A stretch of 64,000 bases of DNA, taken from Triglochin maritima (taxonomy: Eukaryota > Streptophyta > Magnoliopsida > Alismatales > Juncaginaceae). Both the position numbers and the translations under genes were made by a program. Shown piece by piece: positions 1 through 16,000 of the stretch; the first letter of the stretch is position 1; the number at the start of each line of letters is the position of its first letter. The notes under the pieces are model-generated. The model had not been told where the DNA came from, searched no databases, and worked only from the letters and a program-made list of their open reading frames with translations. The stretch covers positions 38,524,301 to 38,588,300 of the forward strand of contig OY821783.1 in assembly GCA_963682175.1 (NCBI GenBank). The letters run 5' to 3'.

Positions 1-15
1 TTTACAAAGTTATAT

Positions 16-205
16 GGGTCAAGCTCAGAGCTCATCAAATTTAGTTTAAGCCTCCTACAATCTCACCGTTGGATCTTATTTACAGTTAATCTCACCATTC
101 ATTAGCATAACCGTTTTTTTCTTAATTTACCTTACATTTTGAAATGAGTGGTGGATATTATGGGGGTTTAATTTAGAAAAATTAAGTCCTGGGCTCACTT
201 GAGAT
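16..205 (+). mobile_element. Short TIR element (MITE-like), copy 1
   Basis: About 190 bp that recurs at 20525-20727 and, inverted and truncated, at 21561-21694. The ends are imperfect inverted repeats: the left end resembles AAGCTCTAGTGAGCC and the right end reads GGGCTCACTTGAG, whose complement begins CTCAAGTGAGCCC. All three copies sit against ATAT runs, which suggests insertion at TA-rich sites. No coding capacity is visible. The superfamily is not certain; a Tc1/Mariner-like TA target is only an inference. Exact ends are uncertain by a few bases. Confidence 0.6.
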
Positions 206-211
206 TTTCTG

Positions 212-701
212 TATATATATATATCCACCCTTCTACAAACACAATTTATAGCAGAAATTTCCCAAAATTTTCTGCCTTGTAATGTTTTTTTTAACTTTTA
301 CGATATGATCGTGATGCAAGAAAATTACATTTATTAGTGAGTCTAGTCTTTACGCGAGGAGACAAACACAACGATAAAAAACTAAAATTACAAACAATCT
401 TTGGGGGATTTTGACACAAATTAAGACTGCAGTAATTAAAGATAAGAACAAATATATAATTTTATAAAAATATGTTTGGACACGTAAAAACCCACGTTGG
501 TAGAGATTAATTCCACATTATCCCACTCTCTCTCTCTCTCTTATCCACGTTCCCTCTCAAACCCACGTTCTCTCTCTCTCTCGGTCTCTCTCTCTCTCTC
601 TCATCTTTTTTCAAAATTAAACACGTACAACACAATTGAAAGGGTTCGCTCCACATTTAATTTATTTACAAACTCAAAGCCAAGGCAAAGCAAGAGGTTA
701 A
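212..701 (+). promoter_or_regulatory. Upstream region of the DUO1-like gene with CT microsatellite
   Basis: No gene is seen here. Positions about 523-603 are a run of CTCTCT repeats broken by short spacers, a composition common in plant core promoters and 5' leaders. No convincing TATA box was found in the 100 bp before the start codon. The apparent Ser/Leu-rich reading frame through the CT repeat is low complexity and is not called as a gene. Confidence 0.35.
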
Positions 702-3639
702 ATGGAGAGAGGAAGGAGTAGAGAGGATAGAGTGGTGCTTAAGAAAGGGCCATGGACGGGGGAGGAAGATGAGATTTTGTTGGAGTACGTCCGGAAGAAC
801 GGTCCCCGCGATTGGAGCTCCATTCGATCCAAGAGTTTGCTACCGAGGTCCGGCAAGTCTTGCCGTCTCCGATGGGTCAACAAACTCAAACCTGACCTCA
901 AGACGTATGTACCTATATATATATATATTCTCACCTCCATGCAAACCCTAATTTTATTTGTGTTTTCCTTCTTTCTTCACTTGCACTTTGCATTTCTTGT
1001 TTCTTTTTAGGGTTTTATTGCTACACTACTACGTACATTGTGACTAACTTCTTACTTATCTCATTCCTTGCAAACCCTAATTTTGTGTTTAATTGGTTTC
1101 TTTCTTCTTGTTCACTTACACTTTGCATGCATGTGTATTAGTATGTTTCTAGGGTTTAATTACTAGACTACATTCAACTTACGTGCATGATTCCATGCAA
1201 ACCCTAATTTTGTGTTTGGCTTCTTTTTTCTCTTACACTTTGCATATGTAGTTCGATATTAGGGTTACTGCGTTGCGATTTACATGCATGATTCCATGCA
1301 AACCCTAATTTTGTGTTCTTTCTTCTTGTTCACTTAAACGTAGGTGTAGTTTGTTTAGTAGGGATTACTAGACTAGAGTGTAGAGTACGTGCACGATTGT
1401 TTGCTTCCTTGCATGCAGACCTTAATTTTATGATCTGGTTTTAGTTTTTGGCTTCTTAATTTCTTCACTTCATATTTTGCCTGTATTTTGTATTAGTTGT
1501 ATTCTTCTTCTTGTTTCAGTTCTTGGTTTCATTAATTGTTTGGTCACCATACTACAATTAGTGTAGTTAGTGATTATATTTTATTAGTAAACCTTAATTT
1601 TTGTCCTTAATTAAACTAATTCTTGACTTTATTGGTAATTATTACTTTACATTATATATGCATAATTTCTTGCTTCCATCCAGTTTAATTTGTGTTCTTC
1701 ATGCTATTATATTCTTTTTGTTTAGTTGTTTCTCCTCTTAGTTCATATCATATGTTCGAATGTTGTGCTGTGAGATGAGTTGTTGGTTATTCATGAGAAC
1801 CCTAATTTGTAGTTGTTTTACTAAAAAATATTGATATCACCTCAGTATTGCATACTTACTTAATTTTCTTGTGATTAATTTCCAAGTGATCATTATGAAC
1901 ATACATTCACTAGCTAATACTTTGTTTCTATTTTATTAAAACATTCAAAGCGGTTGCAAATTTTCTGCCGAAGAGGAGAGAACCGTGATCGATCTACAAG
2001 CGAAATTCGGGAATAAATGGGCGAAGATTGCGACGTATTTGCAAGGAAGAACCGATAACGATGTTAAGAACTTCTGGAGTACAAGGAGGAAGAGACTAGC
2101 AAGGATGTCGAGAGCTGCGCAACCTCAAAAAAACCCCGAGAAGTTACCAATGCTTGTTGAAGCATCAAGTCCAGAGGTAATTAATTAATCATGAACAAAT
2201 ATTTGTGTTACATAATTGTGATTAAATCACCCCTTGATTTTTTTTCTTCCAATACCATTAGGTTCGAAATATGTCAAATACAACATAACATTTCCGCACC
2301 AAATTTTGGACTTCACATACAGTATTACTCTTTTTAATTTGGCTTTTATATACAAAAATATTACATGTAGTCATGGTTTAGTCTTAATTTCTAAAATATC
2401 ATATTAATAATTAAACGTCATATTTGTAGAGTTGACGTTCTAGACTTGTTGATTGAAATTAATTCTAATAGCATTATTTAATTTTCGAAGAAAAAGAATC
2501 TTTAGGTAGGAACAGCGGTCTGCTCTATGATATGTTGAACTTTGATGAATAAATTATAAAGAAGACTTAGACTGCGTTTGGGTGCAGCTTAAGATATTCC
2601 GCACTTAGATTGCATTCGTTTTTGGTTGACTATTATTGTTATTATTATTCAGCAAAGTACATTTGAACACGCGGTTTCAAATTAGCATAACTTATGGTTC
2701 ACTCTGTTACTCGTTAAGAGAAACAATCTTGCCAATATTATTTTGGTCTCGTATACGGTATATCTTCCTGGGTTTTGCAATTTAGCCATTTTATTTTGTT
2801 TTGAAACAAAATTTTCTGAAACAATTTTACCCTATTATTTTGACCATATTTGTTGACATCATTGAGATTAAAGTGTTAACCATCTTCGTGATTCAATTGA
2901 TAGTTCTTAAGTGATCACCATTTCTAATCAAATCTTAACAAAGCAACTCGTAAGTTCGTATTTAGTTAGTTAAAGCAACAAACTAGCTAAAATTTTGATA
3001 ATAAGTGCGTACATGCACACCAGCAAAAAAAAAAAAACGACCCACTTAACCCATATAAGCAACATTTCGTATTTAGGAACCTTAACCCTAATCATTAATA
3101 AGAAGTCCTCTCCATATGCTTTAGCATAATTAATGATGTTTAGCTTAACCTTTTCATTATTAATATTTATATATGTTGTGTCATTTCAGGATCCAAGCCC
3201 ATATATTCTCTACAACTCTTCTCCTAACAATGGAGAGTCCAGCAAAGTAGACCCAATCAACCAAATTGGCTCGACCATCCAAACCACATTGCACCAAAAC
3301 AAACCCAACTACGAGCCACATTGCACCACTAACCATCCATTTTGCCCACAATTCAACTTCCCTGAGCTCCCTCAATCCCTCCTCGACCTCCCCTTAATCC
3401 CCGAAGGCTACGACCTCGGCTTCGACACCACATTTCCCGACCCTTTCCTCGATTCCGACGTAGGATTAATGCTCGGTTTGCCGATGAATTGCCCAGAGGG
3501 AGGGAGTTGTAATTATAATAACATCATGATGGATGATATTAAGATACCGAATACACCCGAGAGCTTTTTGGACGACTTTCCGGTCGATATGCTTGACCCT
3601 CCGCCGCCGCCACCTCCGCCGTGTAATTCGGACGGGTAA
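702..3639 (+). CDS. DUO1: R2R3-MYB transcription factor, DUO1 (DUO POLLEN1/MYB125) type
   Basis: Three exons, 702-904, 1951-2176 and 3190-3639, join in frame to a protein of about 292 residues, close to known DUO1 proteins. All introns have GT..AG ends. R2 (about residues 12-65) includes KKGPWTGEEDE and GKSCRLRWVNKL. R3 follows, with GCKFSAEEER and GRTDNDVKNFW. The R2-R3 junction (LKTGCKFS) has the extra Lys-containing spacing typical of DUO1 rather than the usual RGNFT. The C-terminal half is acidic with hydrophobic clusters, as expected of an activation domain, and ends in a run of eight prolines. In the family, DUO1 is a male-germline regulator that drives sperm-cell gene expression; that role is inferred by homology. 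A candidate miR159 site lies in exon 1. The start is the ATG that gives the canonical MYB N-terminus. Confidence 0.88.
813..833 (+). promoter_or_regulatory. Candidate miR159 target site in DUO1-like exon 1
   Basis: The 21 nt encoding part of WSSIRSK match the miR159 complement well. By hand I count one true mismatch (position 10 of the site) and three G:U wobbles. miR159 is known to target DUO1/MYB125 and GAMYB-like MYBs in Arabidopsis. Cleavage here is an inference. Confidence 0.6.
935..1440 (+). repeat. Degenerate tandem repeat in DUO1-like intron 1
   Basis: At least five diverged copies of a block beginning CATGCAAACCCTAATTTT, usually followed by TGTG, C/T-rich sequence and ACTTTGCAT, occur near 939, 1068, 1195, 1296 and 1412. 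Spacing is roughly 100-130 bp. It lies fully inside the first intron (905-1950). Confidence 0.6.
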
Positions 3640-3967
3640 TAATTCCCCTTCTTGGGGAAGTTGGTTGGGTTGTTGTGTTCTTCATACGTATATACATACA
3701 TATGTACATATGTACTATGTCTAACGTCATTTTATACGTGTGCAAGTTGTGTATATATATTTTTATTTATAGCTTTGGTGTGGGTTGTAAATTAGTACTA
3801 TAATCCATGTTTGGGTACGTCGTTGACTGTGTTGGCGTGTTTTACTTTTCATTATCTATCTATCATGACACGTTGTGTGATATTATGACATTTGACAAGG
3901 TACTTAAAACACGTTTACGGAACTTTAGTTTTTTCACGTTCCTAATCCGAATCATGAAGTATAGAAT
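3640..3967. other. DUO1-like 3' flank
   Basis: AT-rich sequence after the stop codon, presumably holding the 3' UTR and polyadenylation site. No gene or repeat was recognised. It ends at the 9-bp target duplication of the next element. Confidence 0.3.
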
Positions 3968-3976
3968 ATTTAAAAT

Positions 3977-5006
3977 GGATTTTTGCTGCATACACTTCTC
4001 GAGTGTCAAAATTGGCGATATGCACCTGGACTTTCGGTATTGCCGCATATACACCTACAAGTCTATCATATTTGTGCATATGCACCTTTGTCGTTAGTGG
4101 ACCACACTCTGTCACCTTTACCGTCCAACGGTGTTAGACAAGTTGCAAATTAAACCTCGTAAAATCCAAATGTCCTTAATTGTAAAAACAAAAAATCTCA
4201 TGAAAAATCAAATTGTCTAACACTCTCAACTCTTTAACTTTCACTCTCTCTTTCCCTCTCTCTTGAATCTCTTTATCTCATTTCTCCCTCTCCACTCTTT
4301 CACTCTCACTTACTCTCATCCCTCCTTCTCTATCTCTCTTGAATCTATCTTTCTCTCTCTCTTGAATCTTTCTCTCTCTCTGGACAGAAGTCTGGACAAT
4401 TCTGGACGAATTCTGGACGAAGTCTTGACGAATTCTGGAAGTCTGGACGAATTCTGGAATTCTAGATGAATACTGGACGAATTCGGACGAAGTCTATAAA
4501 TCTGGACGAATTCTGGATGAATTCTGGAAGTCTAGACGAATTCTGGACGAAGTTTGGACGAATTCTGGAAAAAGTCCAGAATTCGTCCAGACTTCTGTCC
4601 AGATTGTCCAGAGAGAGAGGGAAATATTCAAGAGAGAGAGAAATATAGATTCAAGAGAGCTAGGGAAGGAGGGATGATAGTGAAAGAGTGGAGAGGGAGA
4701 AAGGAGAGAGAAATTCAAGAGAGAGAGAAAGAGAGAGTGAAAGTTAAAGAGCGGAGAGTGTTAGACAATTTGATTTTTCATGAGATTTTTTGTTTTTACA
4801 ATTAAGGACATTTGAATTTTGTGAGGTTTAATTTATAACTTGTCTAACACCGTTGGACGGTAACGGTGACAGAGGGAGGTCCACTAACGGCAGATGTGCA
4901 TATGCGCAAATATGATCGGCTTGTAAGTGTATATGTGGCAATATCGAAAATCCAGGTGCATATCGCCAATTTTGACACTTAAGAGGTATACTGTAGCAAA
5001 ACCTCC
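3977..5006. mobile_element. Palindromic Mutator-like (TIR-MULE) non-autonomous element
   Basis: Two arms of about 400 bp are inverted copies of each other (from about 3977 rightwards and 5006 leftwards), for example GTCAAAATTGGCGATATGCA and its complement. The element is bounded by the perfect 9-bp duplication TATTTAAAA (3968-3976 and 5007-5015), the hallmark of Mutator-like elements. The core (about 4381-4620) is built of TCTGGACGAATTC-type repeats that are also palindromic, and the inner arms are CT/GA-rich. No transposase is encoded. Short reading frames in the core are repeat artefacts. Confidence 0.85.
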
Positions 5007-5015
5007 TATTTAAAA

Positions 5016-6469
5016 GACGTGTGTGTGGATCGATTCCAACCAGCTAGTAATCAACATGACATCACACCCTTAATAAATATAGTCATAAGTTTGTAACCAA
5101 AGATTTTTCACCGACCCTGTTTGATAATCTAATTTTTAACTCTATGAAATAAATAATAAACAAATAAGTCGTTTGGAATTGATTTAGTTATTTCCTAAAT
5201 CTAGGACTTCATGTCGAATTAGTTATTTCCTAAGTCATTTTTGAGAATCATAATGTTGAGTTGCAATTTTCACGAAAATTTGGACACTTGTCGGTGTGCA
5301 TGTTATTGTAACTTTCTGTTAGGGTGGTATTGGATATGAGAGAGACAGAGAGAGAGAAGGAAGACGAAGAGGGAGTGGAAGGAAAGAAAGAAATAATGGT
5401 ACTTTCTTCATTCTTTATCTTCCTATGGTCTTTAGTTTTACTTATTCTAGATATATCATTATATTGGTGAAGCTATATTTTGATATCATTTGGTTTTTGG
5501 TACAATATCAAAGAGCTTTTGGTTAGATGGTTGTTTGCATCTGATAATAATAAAGATCAAACTAAGGTGAAATCACAAAGAATCCTAATGAAAACCCAAT
5601 GCCTCATACAACCTATGTGTTTGTCATATTTACCATAAAATCTTGCCGATTAAAATATTTTTACATGTACTTTTTTTGTTGTTGATAATGTGGCAGTTTT
5701 ATTAGTATTAATTAACCAATACTGTGTGCGACAATACCACTCGTCGACGTTTTCTTCAACTACTTCTGAATTTCGATGTCTCATAACGTAGATTTTACGG
5801 TTTGGTGGTTGTTTTAGGGTCAGGAAATCATTGTTTATGCTCACATATAGGAGCAAAGATGTCAAATTTAACGAAACTTGGAATCAAATTTATTTAATGA
5901 TGATATGTTTAATTAGCATAACCACATTAATTAAATTGAACAGCATCAAAGAAAAAGTGGCCAAAACAAACAGTATTTAAGCAAAACAAGAATATGATAA
6001 ACTTGGCATCTCGATGCGAAATTGAAAATTGAAAGTTATAATTGAATTTTTTTAGGTAGAAAGGTATGTACAAATTGTTTTATTAGTCAACGACAGATTA
6101 ACTTAACCTTAATTAAATTAAAGATTGTTAATACAAAATGGAGTCAAGAAGGGCTGCATAGTATCACCACTTCCGAGCTAGCTAGCTAGGATGTGCTGTC
6201 AAAGTCGATCCAATTAACTACAATTCCACGAAATTTCTTTACTCTCTGGCCAATAATTCATCAGTCCAATTTGCAAGGCCAACTTGCCAATAATTGACAA
6301 AACTTTAATGATTTCAAAATATAATTGAGTTGACCACTTTTCCTTCAAGACTCAACAATTAAAGTAACCAAACCTTTCCAGCCTTCTCTATATATCAAGC
6401 AAGAGAAGTGAAGAAGTGATCACAGCTCTTATAGGTAGGTTCTTGATCATCCTTCCATTCCATGCATGC
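5016..6469. promoter_or_regulatory. Intergenic region and CRK-1 promoter
   Basis: No gene seen. Near CRK-1 there is a W-box core TTGACC at 6330-6335 and a TATA-like TATATAT at about 6389-6395, some 75-80 bp before the chosen start codon. CRK genes are commonly WRKY- and stress-responsive, so the W-box is plausible but unproven. The remaining 1.2 kb is AT-rich with no recognised element. Confidence 0.4.
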
Positions 6470-10389
<3,920 letters not shown>

Positions 10390-11062
10390 CTGAAGACATT
10401 GCAGGGATCAAGACACTGGTGTTGTAGCTACATGTTTGTTGACTATAATTAATTTTCTTTACTTTTCACGTTATGAAAAAAATCATGTTCTCGTTATTAA
10501 GATTAATTTTTCCTTCTTGCGTTTTAAATGTTGATATATAACAGTTAAAGTTCAAATAATTAAGAAAGTTCTTACAATGTTAAATGTATAACTTTAGATG
10601 CTCAAAGCACGAGAGTTTTACAAATTCTGAAGTATTTTGATTCAAGGAAAAGTGTTAGGAAGTTAACCGTAATTTATCCCCTTTTTATTATTTATATCCC
10701 TCGTTAACTACTTGAAAAATTCGATTGGTCCACCGTTTTTAATAAATTCTAAGCACATAAGTGAAAGATAATTAATCAAAATTTATTATAAAATATTGCA
10801 CACAACTTGTATTAGTAACGTGAGATCATATAAATTGCTACACTAGAACTAAACAATTAAATTCCTTAATTTTTACTAAAATGGTCATATGAGATTTTAG
10901 ACTTGAAATAATTAATTCATCTCCTTTTGAACTGTTAATTAAGCAAGTAAAATGTTGTTAATTACTTACATAGCCTGGAAGGTCAGTCGAAGTTTCAAAA
11001 TAGTCTGTCTTCTTAATTTCTGCCCATTACAATTTCCAACACTAAAATTCCGAAACTGAACC
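10390..11062. other. CRK-1 3' flank up to the gypsy insertion
   Basis: AT-rich sequence with no gene. The last five bases (GAACC, 11058-11062) are the target duplication of the gypsy element. From about 10975 the text may belong to the older repeat into which that element inserted. Confidence 0.3.
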
Positions 11063-13030
11063 TGTAACGTACCCGAAAACAGCGGAAAATTTAAACAATA
11101 ATAAAGACCGTCAACGGTCAACACTGGGCACGTCACGGGAAACAAACCAACATATATAATATAAATATGATCCACGTGGAAGTCAAATATACAGACTGAC
11201 TGTGATTACGACAAAAGCTATACAATATGTAATCACCTCAAAAGAAAGAGACTGACAACTACAGGATCTGATCTCGGGGGCACCGTCCTCGGTCACCACC
11301 TCAAACTCTAACCCTGCTCGCTACCTGAAATGCAAACAACAAACATGCCTGAGTTCCCTGAAGGAACCCCGTATACCAAACCTCCTAAAATATAAAAAGG
11401 AATTAAATACAATGCAATGCTATGCACATGATCATCCGCCTCGGGCCCACAATAATGCCCTCACCGCCTCCGCGGCACTGAACCACTCCTGCCACTAGGG
11501 TCAAGTCAGTCCACCGCTGCCTCACAAGGGTCAGTCGACACCACTGCTCCCCAAAAAGTGCAGGAAGGAACCCCTGGTACACGCCGCACCCAAGGAGCGA
11601 GTCAGCCCGCCGAATACACAACTCGGGTCAGACGACAGCCACTGCTCCCCCAAGAGTCGCCTAGCGCGCACCCTGCCGGAACATCCTCGGCCTACCGCTA
11701 AACCCTCGCAAACTGCCCAAGGTTTACGGTACACATCCCTCACACCCCGCTCGGTAAGAGAGGAAAAAGGTACAACAATAATACGCCTTCGTCGAAGGTG
11801 AAATCCGTAGCTCTCAAAGCCGGTAATCAACCGTCGCCTCGGAGCCGGTAGTCGACCTGACATCGACGGATCGCGTGTGGATAAATCCACCAACCTGCGG
11901 TAGATCGGTCGACCGCTACAAGCACACCGGTCGACCGGTCCCCCACACAGTACACAGTACTGTACAAACAAATCTACCGGTCGAACCACGCCAACCGAAT
12001 TACCGACCAATCGGTCGAACAAAAGTCATCTAGCGGTCGACCGTTTGGAAGGTCTACGCTATACCATTTTATATAATATATATATCCGACCGGTCGAACC
12101 AAGGGGCCGTTCGACCGATAACAGGGATTTCAATATTTTGCCCAAGTCTCGTTCGGTCGACCGGAACTGAAATACAGTTCGACCGAAACAACACAAGCAC
12201 TCTACCGCTTAATTAAATGCTCAGTCGGTCGACCGAGAGTTAAAGAGCGGTCGACCGTTTTGATGGTCAAAGCTCCCAACCGACTTAGCATCGAATGGAT
12301 CGGTCGAACAAGGTAAAGGACGTTCGACCGTTTAATAAGTCAAAATCCCCAACCGACCCATTCTCATTGTTATTCGGTCGACCGGCTAAGTGGTCCCGTT
12401 CGACCGATAACAGTATATCCCCTTTTTCCCGCACAAATATGGCATAACGGTCGACCGTCTAACGACATCGTTCGACCGTTCGCGGGTAAACATCAATATA
12501 ATAATAGGATCGGTCGACTGCCCACTGGCACCGGTCGACCGATCGTCGTCTTCAACCTCTGAATTGGTTGAATTCCGACGGGGAATTCGACACCAACGTC
12601 GATCCCCAACACTCACAAGGCACAAGTGAGTTATAATGAAGATTTGGCATACCTTTTGGTCGAGTGAAGAAGCCTCCCAAGCTTGCACCACTTCACTCCA
12701 CTTCTTCTTCTCTTTCTTCACTTCTTCTCCTCTTCTTCTTCACCTCCTTCTTCTTCTTCTTCTCTCTAACCTCTTCTCCTCCGAAAGCCTCTCTCTCACT
12801 CTCTGGATAATCCAACAATGAAGCAAAATGTCAACTTGATCTCAAGTGCCCTTTAAATAGGCAAACTCACCTCTCTTAAATCCAATTAACAATCACCTAA
12901 AATCCCTCCAATCATAACCAACCAACTCTCTCTCCCTCCCCTTCCAACACCTCCTGCTCTCCATGCATAATTAATTAGGGTAATTAGGTTTAGGTTTAGT
13001 TAATTAAGATGTTTAGTTTAGGTTATTACA
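11063..13030 (-). repeat. 3' LTR of the gypsy element
   Basis: This is the downstream LTR in element orientation. It holds an array of CGGTCGACCG palindromes (about 11904-12542): nine exact GGTCGACC cores plus similar degenerate ones. A TATA-like TATTTAAA on the minus strand lies at about 12851-12858. CT/TTC-rich sequence lies at about 12700-12800. The minus-strand frames of 60-163 codons in it are identical in both LTRs and are not thought to be genes. Confidence 0.93.
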
Positions 13031-13044
13031 ATCTACCCTCCTTA
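13031..13044 (-). other. Polypurine tract of the gypsy element
   Basis: On the minus strand the sequence directly inside the 3' LTR reads AAGGAGGGTAGAT, a purine-rich stretch where plus-strand DNA priming is expected. Confidence 0.7.
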
Positions 13045-13078
13045 AAAGAATTTCGCCCGCGAAATTCGAAATACTGAC

Positions 13079-16000
13079 TTACCGGAATAACTCTGGATAC
13101 TGTCTCCTGACATCCTCCTCAATCTCCCAGGTAGCCTCTCTGTCAGTGTGATGCTGCCACCTGACCTTCACCATCGGAATCGCTCTCCTCCTGAGCTGAT
13201 GTACCATCTGATCCACAATCTCAACTGGTCTCTCATCTAACGACAAATCCTGCTGGATCTCCGGTACTGATATCTCAATCACATGAGCTGGATCGGCCAC
13301 GTACTTCCTCAACATAGAAACATGGAAGACGTTGTGAAGTCCTGCGAACTGTGGTGGTAGTGCAATCCTATACGCCACCGCACCAACCCGATCCAATATC
13401 TCAAACGGTCCAACATATCTCGGACTCAGCTTCCCCTTCTTCCCGAATCTCATCACTCCTCTGGAAGGCGAGATCTTCAGGAAGACATGATCTCCTACCT
13501 CAAAGGTCAGCTCACGCCTCCGCGTATCAGCATAACTCTTCTGCCTACTCTGCGCCGTAGCTAGTCGTCTCCGAATCACGTCGACCTTCTCTGAATACAA
13601 CTGGATAATGTCAGGTCCAACTAGCTGTCTCTCGCCCACATCACTCCAGCATACCGGCGATCTACACGGTCTCCCGTATAATGCCTCATAGGGTGCCATT
13701 CCAATACTCGAGTGGTAGCTGTTGTTGTAGGTGAACTCGATCAACGGCAAATGCTCATCCCAATGCCCGGCCCAGTCAAGTGTACACGCTCTCAGCATGT
13801 CCTCCAATGTCTGTATCGTCCGCTCTGACTGGCCATCTGTCTGTGGGTGGAAAGCTGTGCTAAACTTCAGACGTGTCCCCAGTGCTCTGTGTAGACTCTC
13901 CCAAAATCTCGAAGTGAATCTGGGATCTCTGTCTGAAATGATACTGACTGGTACGCCATGAAGTCTGACAATCTCCTCAATATATAACTTAGCTAGACCC
14001 TCCAGAGCAAGAGTGGTCTTAATAGCTAAGAAATGCGCCGACTTGGTCAGTCGATCGACTATAACCCAAATCGCATCGTGGAATCTCCGTGTCTTCGGTA
14101 GCCCCGTAACAAAATCCATCGTCACGTGCTCCCACTTCCACTCGGGCAACTCAATCCTCTGCATCTGCCCTGCTGGTCTCTGGTGCTCGATCTTCACCTG
14201 CTGACAGACCAAACACCTCGACACGAAGTCTGCAACGTCCTTCTTCATACCTCGCCACCAGAAGTTCCGCTGCAGGTCTTTGTACATCTTGGTGCTCCCT
14301 GGATGAATGGAATATCTCGATCTGTGTGCCTCCTCCATGATATCATGTCTCAGGTCCTCTGTCTTCGGCACCCAGATACGGTCTCTGAATCTCAGACCTC
14401 CATCCACTCCAACTCTGAAGTCTGACCCATCTCTGGCAGCTAACTGTAACAAACTGCTCAACTCCTCATCTGTAGTCTGAGCATGAATCACTGCTGATAC
14501 TGTCTGAGGCTCTACTCTCAATCCGGCAATCACTGCGCCCTCAGAGCTATCAGCAAATGGCCTCCACTCTGCTAGAGACTCCATCAGTCGCCACTCCTGA
14601 ATGCATAGGCCTGCTACTGATACCTCCACCTTCCGGCTCAAAGCGTCTGCAACTGTGTTCGCCTTCCCCGGATGGTAAGAGATAGTGAAGTCATAGTCCT
14701 TAATGAACTCAAGCCATCTGCGCTGCCTCATGTTCAGCTCCTTCTGCGAGAACAGGTACTTCAGACTCTGATGATCTGTAAACACCTCGAACTGCTCGCC
14801 ATAAAGATAGTGTCTCCAGGTCTTCAGTGCATGAACCACTGCTGCTAACTCCAAATTATGTGTCGGGTAATTCCTCTCATGGACCTTCAGCTGTCTGGAT
14901 GCGTACGCGATCACCCTCCCGTGCTGCATAAGTACACATCCTAAGCCAACACCTGAAGCGTCGCTATAAATCACGAATCCACCCGTGCCACTCGGCAATG
15001 ATAAAACTGGTGCTGTGGTCAACAGTCTCTTCAGCTCCTGAAAGCTGTCCTCGCACTTCTGCGACCAAACAAAAGTGACTCCCTTCTGCGTCAGAGCCGT
15101 CAGTGGTGCTGCCAATCTCGAGAAGTCTTTGATGAAACGACGGTAATAGCCCGCCAGTCCAACAAAGCTCCTAATCTCTGTCACGCTCGTAGGGGTCCTC
15201 CACTGTGTCACAGCCTCTACCTTCGCCGGATCCACTGATATCCCCTCTGCCGATACAATGTGTCCGAGGAATGCCACTCTGTCCAACCAAAACTCGCACT
15301 TTGAGAACTTAGCATATAACTGCTGAGCCCTCAAGATGCTGAGTACAATCCTCAGATGCTCTCTGTGCTGCTCCACATCTGGTGAATAGATCAAGATGTC
15401 ATCCACGAAGACAATCACAAATATATCAATGTACTGACTGAATGTCCGGTGCATCAGATCCATGAACGCTGCCGGAGCATTCGTCAATCCAAATGGCATC
15501 ACCAAGAACTCATAGTGTCCATATCTCGTCCTGAAGGCTGTCTTCTGGATGTCCTCATCTCGGATCCTCAACTGGTGATATCCTGAACGCAGGTCAATCT
15601 TCGAGAAAACCTTCGCTGACTGCAGCTGGTCAAAGAGGTCCTCAATCCTAGGTAAGGGATACCTATTCTTCACCGTCACCTGGTTCAGCATCCTGTAGTC
15701 TATGCACATCCTCAAGGATCCGTCCTTCTTCTTCACAAACAAAACTGGTGCACCCCAAGGCGAGACGCTCGGTCTGATAAATCCAGAGTCCATCAACTCC
15801 TGCAACTGCTTCTTCAACTCTGTCAACTCAGCAGGTGCCATCCGGTATGGAGCCTTCGACTGTGGTGTAGTGCCAGCTACCAACTCAATGCCGAACTCCA
15901 ACTCCCGGTGTGGTGGTAAACCTGGAATCTCCGCTGGAAAAACATCCGCGAACTCCTGCACCACCTCAATGTCCTCTAGTCTCTGAGACTCTGCTTCCGC

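Noticed and set aside
497..721. Ser/Leu-rich frame upstream of the DUO1-like gene
   Set aside because: Translation of a CT microsatellite; it overlaps the promoter and 5' leader.
3358..3378. Second miR159-like match (CTGAGCTCCCTCAATCC) in DUO1-like exon 3
   Set aside because: It needs a one-base bulge in the middle and has poor ends; the exon 1 site is much better.
11904..12542. Palindrome array considered as a CRISPR-like repeat array
   Set aside because: Plant nuclear LTR context, a 10-bp palindrome with variable spacers of about 12 bp and no cas genes. It is not CRISPR.
11403..12721. Minus-strand frames of 72, 163 and 111 codons repeated at 17985-19303
   Set aside because: They lie wholly inside the two LTRs and are identical because the LTRs are. 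No domain is recognisable, and the palindrome array creates biased translations.
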